A model generated the notes under the pieces. The model did not search any database, had not been told where the DNA came from, and worked only from the letters and a program-made list of their open reading frames with translations. Below, piece by piece: positions 24,849-36,000 of a stretch of 64,000 nucleotides of DNA. Both the position numbers and the translations under genes were made by a program. The stretch is from NCBI GenBank assembly GCA_963921825.1, contig OY997594.1, positions 5,151,001 to 5,215,000 of the forward strand, read 5' to 3'. This DNA comes from Erodium maritimum (lineage: Eukaryota > Streptophyta > Magnoliopsida > Geraniales > Geraniaceae). The stretch's first letter is position 1. The number at the start of each line of letters is the position of its first letter.

Positions 24849-26296
24849 TCATCCACACAATGCTTCAACTTCCAAGCGGATACGCTTTTTCAAATCTTGA
24901 TCAACAAAGGGAAATTGAAGCCTGTCACCTTCCATTTGATCTAAGCAATCTTCCTTGGCAATGAGCTCACCTTGTTCGTTGAAGGCCACCGCAGCTGTCC
25001 CCCTTGGTCTGGGTTTGAAAACCTTCTCGAAACGTCTCCGATCTACGGTTGAAGGATAAGGCTGAACCAACCATGGCATGTCTCTGGTGAACTCAGCAAA
25101 GGACACACCCATCCCCGTTGAGACATAGACCACCTCGAACTTACTTTCTTCTGCTACGTTGTCTTCTAGCTGTGCCTCATACTCAGATTTCAGCATCGAC
25201 AAAAACTTAGCATTCCGTTCGCCAAAAGAATGATCTGCAAACAAAACAAGAACCCTCTTCCCCGAGAGTTGCGAATGAGCATCAACAAGATCAGATCCTT
25301 CCCGGGGGCGCCAGAGACATTCTCCGCGAAGAAAAAAACGTTGCAATGTGACCTCTCTTTTCTGTACCTCATACTCAGCCTCGTAAAGAGATTTTCGAGT
25401 GAACGGGTAGCCTTGTATCCCCCAGCGATCAAGAATTTCTGCACCTGAAAACTCAAATTGGAAATCACTACCAACTTGAGGTGGATGAATTAAAACAAGG
25501 GAATCTCCACCCCAGTCTGCCTCTCGACCACCAAGATTGCTTTGAAAGATGCTAAGTATTTTCGTAAAGCTTTTGTCCATGAAAGGCAGTGACAACCAGA
25601 AGAGATCAGCACGGAACTGTGGTACTAGCGGATTGGTAGTAGGATTTGTGTCACCGAAATTGAAGGATAATTGCACGATCTCGAAATCATAACCACGCCA
25701 TTTAGCCTCCTCGTAAACCTTCTTGATGGCTTTGATGCGAGGAGGATGTGGTGCAACTTCACATAAATACAAGCCAACGAGTTTGCCTTTAAGGGAGGAG
25801 ACGGGTACCTTGGTAATCCACAAATAAGTGGTCAAGAAGCAATAAATCATAACCTAACCCTAACCCTAGCTAGTGTTCATGTTGTATAAAGCTAATCATA
25901 CATATATACAAGACACGAATAAGAGAGATTGCAAGAATATAGATGAACCTTTTGGCCGTGGCTTCCGATAAGGAAGTCCCTTTCCGGGGAGGAGAGAAGG
26001 TCGGCGACATCGGTATACCCAATCTCAGCAAAATTAACGTTGTGGGTATTAACGTTAGTGGAGAAACGATTCTTGTTGCAGTGGAAAGATGGACACTTGT
26101 TGCTTGACAATTGGTTCACCATTGCAGTGGATAGACCCATTCTTCCAGCGCTTTTCCTTGACCACTGTAGACCTTCGGCAGCCGTGGATAGACCCATTCT
26201 TCCAGCTCTTTGTGCCATCTCTCTCCTTGCCCTGAATAAATTGAGAACGATTCTTCTCATCTCTCTCTCTGATATGATATCTGCGCTAGATCTCAA
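24849..26296 (-). CDS. Nucleoredoxin-like protein lacking the CxxC active sites
   Basis: Two exons on the minus strand, 26296-25949 and 25808-24849, join in frame (CAAAAG/GTACCC) to give 435 residues. The join restores the family block RDFLIGSHGQKVPVSSLKGK, which in nucleoredoxins precedes the first thioredoxin fold. At the usual WCxPC position this protein has LYLCEVAPHPP. The second fold reads VLFADHSFGERNAKF and FEVVYVSTGMGVSFAEFTRDMPW, also without CxxC. Other family marks are WGIQGYPFTRKSLYEAE and FNEQGELIAKEDCL. The C-terminal cysteine-rich domain seen in many plant nucleoredoxins is absent. The N-terminus is Arg-rich without early acidic clusters apart from the first residues; if translation starts at Met13 (26260) it resembles a mitochondrial presequence. 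A 57-bp in-frame duplication (AGRMGLSTA twice) lies in exon 1. A redox-inactive paralogue is inferred; sieve-element-occlusion proteins share a related fold and are an alternative. Confidence 0.75.
25850..25876. other. Telobox-like tandem in the nucleoredoxin-like intron
   Basis: AACCTAACCCTAACCCTAGC on the plus strand contains interstitial telomere-type units. In plants such teloboxes often occur near promoters and leader introns. Here it lies in the single intron. Confidence 0.5.
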
Positions 26297-26449
26297 CTAT
26301 GAGGCAATGGAGGCGATGCTCTCTCTCTCTCTGATATGATATCTGCCCTAGATCTGAGGCCCGCATAGATCTTCGGAGGCCCACTTGTATAAGCTCATTT
26401 GTTCCCATAAATGTGTTTGCTGTGCTAGCCTGCTAGGTTGGTGCACCGG

Positions 26450-26846
26450 GTTAAGTTGGAGTTCTCGTTACTGATAATTAGAAGAACCAAAAAGACAAAA
26501 TTGTTATGATAATTGATGAGTAAGTTGATATTATTCCTAGGCATAGTTCTGCTAAGAAACAAACAACAAGAAATTATGAAAACAACATTGTCAATTTGTC
26601 ATTGAGTTTAGTGTTTATCATTTTATTTGTTTTGTGCCAAAACGTTTTTTTACATGTTTTATTTACTTGTTCTAACTAGCTAGTCAACCTTATCCAAATG
26701 ATCAAATCCTGTATTCTTTTCGGATCGAAACGGATCGTTTTTTCTCCGTAAAAGAGCAGCTTCTCTCCCGATGTCATCCCAATATCATTCTTTTCTCTTA
26801 CTATTCATGGATATTGAGTCAAAGGAATTTACCATCCAGGCACGAA
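26450..26846. repeat. 397-bp direct repeat, right copy
   Basis: Near-identical partner of 21478-21874, equal in length. It starts about 150 bp upstream of the nucleoredoxin-like start codon, so it may contain part of that promoter. Confidence 0.9.
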
Positions 26847-27413
26847 GAAGACGTGTATCTTCCTCCGTGCTCCATTTCACGCACGTCTTTTTTGGTTTTA
26901 TCTCGGTCGGTGGGTTTTTGGAGCTAAAGGACCTGGAGTTTGACGGAGTTCTAGAGAATTTGGGGTAGTGTCAAGCTCCACAACTTCATCACCAAACTGA
27001 GTTTCTTAGGTTGACAGAATGACGAAATCTTTTGAACCATAAAAAGGATCGAGTTCCATAACTACAATTTTTTTGGAGAAGAGTAGTGTTTGAAGAAGAG
27101 GGGTGGGAAATAGGAAAAATAGGGGTTTGGGTGTTGCCACATGTCGGAACCGCATTCAATGTAAACGTTCGAGAAAACCAACGGTTAAATTTTTCGACTA
27201 TTCCACGTGACGGTAACGTTAACGCCGCATGGAAACTGTCAGCGCAAAACGTCCGAGAAAACGCCAGCCCCAAAACGTCGCCTTTCCGTCACGTCTGCGG
27301 CGAAAAGCAACGTTTTAGGTATACCCGTTTTTTTAATGGGGGTATACCAGGTTTAAATGTAAGCATGCCTTGTAACTTTTGCTGATAATAAAATTATACA
27401 ATTAAAAATAAAT
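26847..27413. other. Gene-free spacer
   Basis: No gene recognised. Several ACGT-containing motifs and CG-rich words lie at 27160-27310. Short open frames on both strands have no recognisable similarity. Confidence 0.4.
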
Positions 27414-29000
27414 AAGAGCACATGAGAGGTCGACCGCCAATCAACGTGTGCCATGTGGCATTGGCATGACAAAAAATCATATCGTTGGCTCCAAATATCT
27501 GAAAAAATAATTTTTTTAATTAAATAAAATCTGAATTTAACCTTGGAAATATATTTTTCGGCATATATAAATCCCCCCCCCCCCCATCTCATTCATCAAA
27601 CCACCAATATTTTCTCCTCGTTCCTCAACTTTCTCTCTCTAAATCCACCTCCCACAAAGTAGGCTTGTTCGAGCTATGGATGAGTATGAATCCAATGTTC
27701 CTACAATGGGGGAACGAATCTAGCGAAGGACTTAGAGAGCGATACAAAGAGAAATGCCAAGGATCAACACAATGAGGCGAAGAGTCGAAAGTGGGGAACC
27801 TTCCCGAATAGTGATTAACAAAGGTCGTGTCGAAGACCACGAGCGACTAATGTAGGATTATTTTGTGGAGAACCCCACCTATGGGTCCTAGATGTTTAGG
27901 CATCGATTCCGTATGAGTCCACCACTTTTCTTTGGGTGATGGAAAAGGTAGCAGAGCATGACGATTACTTCATTCAGAAGCGGGATACGGCAGGATGCAT
28001 GAGGTTATCAATGCATCAATAATGCTCCGCCACGATACGCATGTTAGAGTATGAGTCCTCAGTTGATTCGTTGGACGAATCCCTACGACTTGGGGGTAAG
28101 TACCATACTCGAATGTGTACGTCGGTTTTGCAAGGCCGTTGTTGAGGTTTTTATGGATGAGTACGAGCATAAACCAATTGTGGAGGACTTGACTCGATTA
28201 CTGGAATGATTCCCCGACATAATTGAGAGTCTTGACTGTATGCATTAGCGATGGAAGAATTGCCCAACCGTGTGGTGAGGAGTCTTTGACCGAGGAGATC
28301 ACCACAGACGTCCAATCGTAATGCTGGAAGCTGTAGCGTCTCGTACTTTATGGATTTGGCATTTGTATTTCAGAATGGTTGGCTCGAACAATGACATCAA
28401 CGTTCTTAATGTCGGGTATTTATTCAAAAACGCTCTTGCCGGTTGTGACTTTACCGTGGCGTACGAGATCAACGGGCATCAATACGACTGACCTTAGTAT
28501 TTGGTTGACGACATTTACCCATCATGAGTCGGGTTGTGAAGTTGATTCTCCATCCAACTACACGCAAACACAAATTATTTGATAAAGTACAAGAAGGTTG
28601 TCGGAAAGATATTGAATGAGCTTTTGAAGTTCTTCAAGCACGGTGGCACATAATTTCCCAATCCGCTCGTCTTTAGAGCAGGAGAGCTTAGACTGATATC
28701 ATGCATACTTGTATCATTCTACAGAACGTGATTGTAGAGGATGAACGCGATCAATACGAACAAGAAGATAAAGATTTGTGTTACGACACCCCTCCGGAAA
28801 TACCTGATTGGACATCACTTGAACGATGACACCAACGAGGGCCATTTTCCTACCAACAACACGTGGCGGCTCGAAACGAGGCGCAAAATAATTACACTCA
28901 CTAGCAACTCCAAGATGACCTCGTTGAACACATATGAGATCACTTTGAAGCGAATTACGAATCAGATGGGTGAAAAAGCTACACGTCTTGTCAATCAATG
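27414..29000 (+). pseudogene. Decayed PIF/Harbinger transposase (DDE, plant transposon protein family)
   Basis: A TATA-type start (TATATAAAT near 27565, followed by a run of 13 C) precedes coding sequence from about 27675. Readable blocks in order: RRRVESGEPSRIVINKGRVE, DYFVENPTY, RHRFRMSPPLFF, CVRRFCKAVVEVFMDEYE, SLDCMH-RWKNCPTVW, then RPIVMLEAVASRTLWIWHLY and the diagnostic GSNNDINVLN (near 28381-28410), YEINGHQYD, and finally NVIVEDERDQYE. This is the ALP1/Harbinger DDE nuclease family. Many stops and frame changes interrupt it, so it is inactive. The first catalytic Asp of LDCMH is still visible. A left end of TAA followed by GAGCAC occurs at 27414, but no matching right terminal repeat was found. 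Confidence 0.82.
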
Positions 29001-30679
29001 AAATAATTTTTGGATTGTACTATTTGAAGATTAATAAAATTAGAAGTTTCATTTTATTTTATTATTAATTTTTTTTTGTTAGTATTTATTATTTTAAATC
29101 GGAATTAAATGAAACATTAATTTATCATCCAGTCAACATCCACTCATATCCATACACCGTATTAAGAGTTCAGATTCATTATCATGTACAATCAATATTA
29201 TTAACTTTTAACCTTTTTTTAAAAACGTGTAAACTGGGGAAGTGCATTAATGGAAAATGTAAACCATAAAAAGTAGGGCGTAAAAGCCTTGTGTTTCAGA
29301 TATATGTCTTGGTTGCCCGTAGCCAACCCGACGTTCATGGACTTGTAGAAAAATACTGCTTTGGATCGCAGATACTAACTCAAGACGTCCCCTTACCAGC
29401 ATTCCAAAAGTACAAAACAGAATGAAACACAAACAACCTAAGATCTAAATCCTAAAACAATACATCAAGCAAAACCAAACTAATAACCAAAATAACGAAC
29501 CATAACGGTCCTTATTGAAACAGAAGACGTCAACCCAAAGGATCCTGCAGTAGTTCCCTCCTTTCTTCCTCCATGTGTTAGGATGTCGTGGAGAAAAGCA
29601 CCCCCTTACAGTCCCGCCCCCGGATCCCTAACCTACCTACCGACTATCTCCCGATTGTTCTTCAATCGTTGTCTTTTAATGGCCGCCGCCTGGGGGACGT
29701 AGGCTACGAGAATAGACGATATTCATACCTGATATTCTCTTGAGAAGGGGAAGGGACATAGTGGAAGCCTCTTCGGTTGAGAGGGTGATGCCCCGAGGGA
29801 GGTGGAGCAATGGAGGCGACGACGAAAACAACCATAACAACTAACGGTGATCGACGACAACGTAAGAAGAAAAAGGCGGCTAGGTTTTTCCCTTCGATAA
29901 CTAGGGTTTTTCCCTTCCTAGCATGGTTTATATAAAATATAGATATAATTAAGGATCACCAACATGAGAATCTCAATTAGGTTTGATTGAGAATCTATTC
30001 GATGACACATGTTAAGATGCATATGAATGAATCTTATAACTACAAAACAAGGTGCTTATTTGTTATATTTATCATCAACATGAAGTTCTAACCTGAGTAT
30101 ACCAAGTTTTTTGTTGACTTTAAGATCATAAAAAAGGGTTTATTATGACAAATACGACGTATATAAAAAGTCAATCACCAATAGATTAAGGTTTATTTGG
30201 ATTAAATATTAACTGTGAACCTTAGGATGACCACGATGTGCAAGGATTCAAGCATATTCCATTTCCATGCCTCTGGGTGATAATATTTGTGGGTTTTGAT
30301 GTAAACGTAATGTTCACCAAGTCTTAACGTTTTGAGGATGACACTTATACTATGTTGATGTTTTGTTTGAACAACAGATTTTAATATTCTTTTTCACAAA
30401 TTATTAAATCATTCATAACATAAATTTATTTCACTGTTCTACAGGTGGCATCTATGAATATTTTAAAAAGAAATTACAACCAATAATATATTTTCATATG
30501 ATAAATTCATTATTCCATGAAAATAATATTATTTCTCATGATTTTTTTCTGAAAATAAATGTCAAATTTTATTTATCAACCGAAAGATAAACATACATCT
30601 GATAAAAACGCACATGACAAACAAAACAAATACAGACTTTAACCGTGCAACAAAGTGTACACTAAAAATGCAACATAAA

Positions 30680-30760
30680 GCATGCCTAATACCAGAATTG
30701 AACTCAAGATCTCTCAAATAAATCCCGCGATGTAAAGACAATTTCTCGAGACTTTAATAT
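30680..30760 (-). mobile_element. Possible SINE remnant
   Basis: The minus strand contains GAGTTCAATTCTGG (30692-30705), close to a polymerase III B box, within a tRNA-like stretch. No convincing A box is visible. Confidence 0.3.
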
Positions 30761-32094
30761 GTACTCACTTAAATATTTAACATTACAAAAACTAACATGT
30801 TTTTAAATTTAATCAATCATGTATTGTATTTAGTTTTTTTGATCATACAGTAGCTTATGTTAATTAAAAAAATAATGAAAAGTCGTGATTTCCATACCGT
30901 TTTCATTTTATATGTAGGATATATTTTAATTTGCATCTGTTTTATTGAACATATATGAACCTACCTATTTGTTAGACGTATATCATTTTAACCCATATAT
31001 AAAAGCCATTTTTTCCGATAATTTATTTTAACACTCTCACCAGCAATCGTGGGACGACATTTTTTCAAAATTATTTGTTGAGGGATCTGCGGATCTCCTC
31101 CCTAAACATGAATTTATCTTTACCATTTTTGTTTCTCGGGTCTGTCGAAGGAAAAAAAATTAATTTAATTATCTTAAGATGTCTGGTAAAAATTATATTA
31201 CTAAGGAAAAATAAATTGAGTATTAGTATATGAGAACGCGTGGAAAAACATTCTGATACCGACGTGGCATGAGATATTTATTTATGATCTGCCACGTCCC
31301 ACCAATATACAAATTTACCGCGGTGAAAATGCCTTTTACCAGTGGTTTTTACCTCAACCAATCCCATCATTTCATGAAAAGTAACGACAAAACAGAACTC
31401 ACTTCCCTAGGTGGCGCGCGTGACTATCGAAAACTCCGAAATAAGCGTTACGTGATTGCAAATGCCATGCATCACCATGCCATCCATGCATCACGCATCA
31501 CCTCCTATTATTATTAGCCACGTAACTAACCCATTAACGTGTCTTATCATGTTTCGGAATAAATATTTTATTTTCTAAATATGTTCTATAAGTAACGCTG
31601 TAACGTGTAATTGTAAACTAACTAAATAATTATGTTAAAAATATGAGTTATACTAATCCTTACTTTGTTTGTAAATACCTCGTGAATAAAAAGAATATAA
31701 TATGTAAGTCTAACTCCACGTGTCGAAAGTTCTCTCATTGGCTCTCTCATTCCCTTCTTATCCATAACGTGGCCCATATCTCCATACGTCGGATCCATGT
31801 TTTTTCTTCTGTTTTAACACGTGACCAACTTATGCGCGTGATAAAATTTACAAGCCAAGCAACATAATTATTACATCATATTTGTAGACTTGTAGTATGC
31901 ATTTTTTTAAATAATTCTTTTTTTATCATATATTACAAACCAACATGAAGATATACATATAAAATTATTGGACACACAAGACAATGATAATATTATAAAC
32001 TTTGAGTCTCAATACTATAAACTCTAGATCGTGTCGGAGAAGAGACGACACAACTGATATGCGTAAATACAATACAATACATCAAGTGTATACC

Positions 32095-32180
32095 TGTCAA
32101 CTAATGTAGTTATTGTCTGCACAAGGATTTGATCCATGATGGCCAAGAGGGAAATCCCACCATTGACCACTGGGTAATCA
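32095..32180 (-). mobile_element. tRNA-derived SINE, family B copy 1
   Basis: On the minus strand an A-box-like CCCAGTGGTCAA (32164-32175) is followed by GATTTCCCTCTTGGCC and a B box GGATCAAATCC (32125-32135). The same block, in the opposite orientation and diverged, occurs at 53073-53130. Confidence 0.6.
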
Positions 32181-32815
32181 TGTCGTTTTTCTAGTTCCCT
32201 AGCCAAAGATGTGATTTATTTCTTGAATATCAAAAATCGAATCTTAATGATGAAAATAACAATATTATTCATAAATGTGTATTTGTTGTATAGGTTCTTT
32301 GCTTCAAAATATTGCTTACCTTTCTGCCGTTACAAATAAACGGAGTGATATTTTATATTTAATAAAAAAATAATATAATTAGTTAGATGATTCTTATTTT
32401 TTCATGTAACGGATTTGTTTGGCATGAAATTCCGTACTTTAAAATTTCTATTTACGTGTTTGCCTATCTCACATACATATAACTTATAATCGACGATTTG
32501 TCTACATACATATTAAAGACCATGATATAATTAATAAACAACAATAAAATAAAATAATGTCTATTTTAGGATACATTTTTTAAAATTTATTTATTTATTA
32601 GATGGCTGGTTTAAATCAATTTGCAGACGTGGACGAGCGACGAAAAAAGTGCTTAGAAACAAAAACAAGAAAAAGCGGAGAGAAGAAACGACGATGCCGA
32701 AACAAAAAAGCCTCAAATCATAACAAACACGCACATTAACATAACCGTGTCTTTTTCCGTAATTTCCATATTTAAAAAAACCCAAAACTATTTGTTTATT
32801 TATTAATTTTATTTT

Positions 32816-33032
32816 TGTCTCTCTCCTTCACGCTCACTTCACGTTCTCTCTCAAAACCCAAACCCTCTTTCTACTTCAACTCATTCTCTTCACATATATA
32901 TCTACTTCTCCCCTCTCTCTCTCTCGTGGTTACAGTTACAGATCAAGGCGCAACCACCACTGGTTCAGTACCGTCGCCGTTGGGGTTTGTAGAGCTCCGG
33001 TGCTTGTTTGTCGCTCCGGTGGCTGTTTCGTG
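32816..33032 (+). promoter_or_regulatory. CT-rich 5' leader of the VAL-type gene
   Basis: A pyrimidine-rich stretch (repeated CTCTCTC, TTCAC) runs from a AT-rich upstream region to the start codon at 33033. CT-rich leaders are common in plant mRNAs; the transcription start is not determined. Confidence 0.45.
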
Positions 33033-36000
33033 ATGTCGTCTTCGTCGTCGTCGTCGTCCAAGGTCTGCTTCAACTCCGAGTGTACTAACCTGAAGCCGGA
33101 ACGGCCTCGGAAGGGCTGGAGGCTGCACTCCGGTGACTGCGCCGAGCTCTGCGACCGATGCGCGTAAGCAATTTTTGCTTCCGTTGACTCCTTTCGTGTT
33201 CTTCCATTTTGAATTAATTTGTTGTTACGCTTTGTTCTTCAATTTGGAGTGGATTCGAGGGAATTTAGCTTAGTGGAGTTGGTATAATTGAGATTTCCAG
33301 TGCTTGGAGTTTGAATGGCGATTTACCAAGTTTGGGAGGTTTAAGCTATGGCTGTGCTGTGTGTGGCAGTGGAGAAGCTGGAGATTTTCTTTGTGTAGGC
33401 TTAATTTTGGGAAATTAAGCATTTGCTTATGAATTTATTTGTTTTTGTAGTTGTTCTAGGTGTGTTCAAAATTGCATTAGTGAAATCAAATCATCAACTG
33501 TTTTTGTTTGTTGGATTTTAAGACGTCAGAAAAAAATGAATTGACGCTTTAATATGAAGTCTAGAAGAAAAAATATTCATATATGAGAAAACTCTGATTA
33601 TTTTTTAGGTTGTTATTGCTATTCATATTTGTTTAAGTGTACTTCAGCTTAACAGGACAGAGATGTGGTTACTGTGGTTTCATTGAACTCAGAACTCCTA
33701 AATATGTTTTAGTATAAAGTTGTTACCTATGGTCCAGCATGGTAGGCACTTGGGTTGGTGGGCTAGTAGCCATAAATGAAAAACTCTGTTTTTTAATGTT
33801 TGTTTCACTCTGAACCCGCTGCATCGAATGATTCTGAACGTAATGCAGTGATAGTATCCTTGTTTTGCTAATAGTCTTGGTCAAAGTTGTGCTACCCTGT
33901 TGAATTAGAATTGACTCTATTTATGCTGATTTAGTTCTACATATGAGGAGGGAAGATTCTGTGAAACTTTTCATTCAAATATAGCCGGTTGGAGGAATTG
34001 TGAGTCTTGTGGGAAGGTCAGTATGAATTAACTCTGGTTCATTATGTGTTTTTTTCTGCTCTGTAGTCAAATGCAACATATATATCCTACATCTTTCATG
34101 TCTTGATTTGTTTGCCTTTGTACAGCGGGTTCATTGTGGATGTATTATTTCGGCTCATGTATATGTATTGTTGGATCCTGGTGGAGTTCAATGTCTGCCA
34201 TGCGCAAGGAAAAATATCTTTGTGGTAAGGATGACCAAAGTCGTGACAGCCTAACTTTGTTTTGAACATATAAGGGAAGGGCTATAGTGATTAAATAACT
34301 AGAGTTATGTCATCTTATATTTGACATGAAATTATTTGGAGTACTTCCATTTTTTTTGTCTACACAAGATATGATGCTCCTTTGAAGTTACTGCTATTAT
34401 TTGCTACTTGAAGCATATGACATAGATAATTATGTTTCTTTGATCATACAAGTGAATGAAAATGGTTAAACTTCATATCCAGGCACCAAACACAGCATGG
34501 CCACCTTCTCTGATTTTTCAGATACCTCTATCTGAGAGACTTAAAGAGCCTTCTACGAAGAACTGGAGTCAGTTAGCAGGATCAGGACCTGTGCCATGGC
34601 GGCAAGCACCCAGTTTATTCAGTTCTTCTATTCATCAGCCTGAAACACTTCAAAGAGGGCGTTTTGATGCCGACATATCAGCTGGAGTTGACAGATTTAA
34701 TGCCAATGAAAGGTTTCCTCCTTCTTTATTGGAAAAGAAGACAAACGAGGATTTCCCTGAAAGATTTATGAATGGAAGCCTGAAATTTGGCGTGCCCGAA
34801 ATTTATGAGAATGGTAAAACAGGTATTACTACATTTTCCATACAATAAGGTCTGCTGGTTGAAGGAATGTTATGCCTAGCTATGTCCAGCTAATACTGGA
34901 AATTAACTGCATTACCAAAATGACAAATATGCTAGTTGACATATCTGATATGACATTTTGTCATAGGTATCAAGCACGAGGAACAACCTACCTCATGCGT
35001 GAATATGTCGCAAAAATCTTCTTTACTTAAGGATGATCCTTCTACACCACAGTTTGGTGTACCTTATACATCAGCAAACGAAACAAATGGTCAAATTGGG
35101 GTATCTGGACCTCATCTACGCCCAACCCTTCCATCCTCACTGGCAAAGCAATTACATGGTAACCTACATAGCGGAGCTGAGTCATTTGCCGAAACTCAAA
35201 CACGCAATGGAAGGCCTCGAGGAGATACCCGGGGAAGAAACCAATTACTTCCTCGATACTGGCCCAGGATAACAGATCAAGAATTACAGCAAATATCTGG
35301 AGAGTATCCTTCATCGCTATTAGGCTTTCTTGATATCTTCAATTATGAATTGAATAGAGGTTTTAAATATCTCTTAGCACTGCCAAATACATGGGTTGAT
35401 GATTTCTCCTTCTATTTTTTTTTGTCTTATTTGCTCTAGCCCCTGCAGTTATGCTTGTCTTTTGATTCAAGGCTTATCTCTTGCTTCTTTTTCTGTTACG
35501 AGTATAATAAAACCTTGACGATATGTAAGTTCAAATTCTGTGATCACTCCTCTGTTCGAGAAAATGTTAAGTGCTAGTGATGCTGGACGGATTGGGCGTT
35601 TAGTGCTTCCAAAGAAATGTGCTGAGGTGAACTTTTACAGTATTTAGCATTTCTGTTATTTAGATTTTGTACATTAGATGGAGAACATGTTCAGTTATTT
35701 ACCCCAACCCTGATGTCCTGCCATTTTTGTACACAGTGGTCAATGTTCAATATTCAATATATAGATACATATATATGATGCTGATTTCCGCCGCTGTGAG
35801 ATAACCTTTAGCTTCTTGAAGCTGAAAGGAAATTCCCAAAAGATAAGACAAATAAGACAGGCAAATAAATATTGACAGTTATGCTTCCTTTACCAGGATA
35901 GGCACATCTTTCACTTACTGCTGCTTTCTTCATGCAACCCTAAGTGTTTGGATTTATATTATGCTTTGATTATAATTTTGTTTTCTAGAAATGATTTGAT

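Larger units (their letters stand above)
29001..32815. other. Long spacer upstream of the VAL-type gene
   Basis: From 29240 to 29935 there is a GC-richer block with no identified family. From 29936 to 32815 the DNA is strongly AT-rich. ACGT-core (G-box-like) words cluster at 31255-31830, including GACGTGGC at 31261 and GCCACGTC at 31291 in inverted orientation, and CACGTG at 31818. Two probable SINE remnants are listed separately. No gene was recognised. Confidence 0.5.

Noticed and set aside
21478-26846. The 397-bp direct repeats as LTRs of a 5.4-kb retrotransposon
   Set aside because: Ends are not TG...CA, no primer-binding site or polypurine tract adjoins, and the interior holds a host-type gene and unrelated fragments instead of gag-pol.
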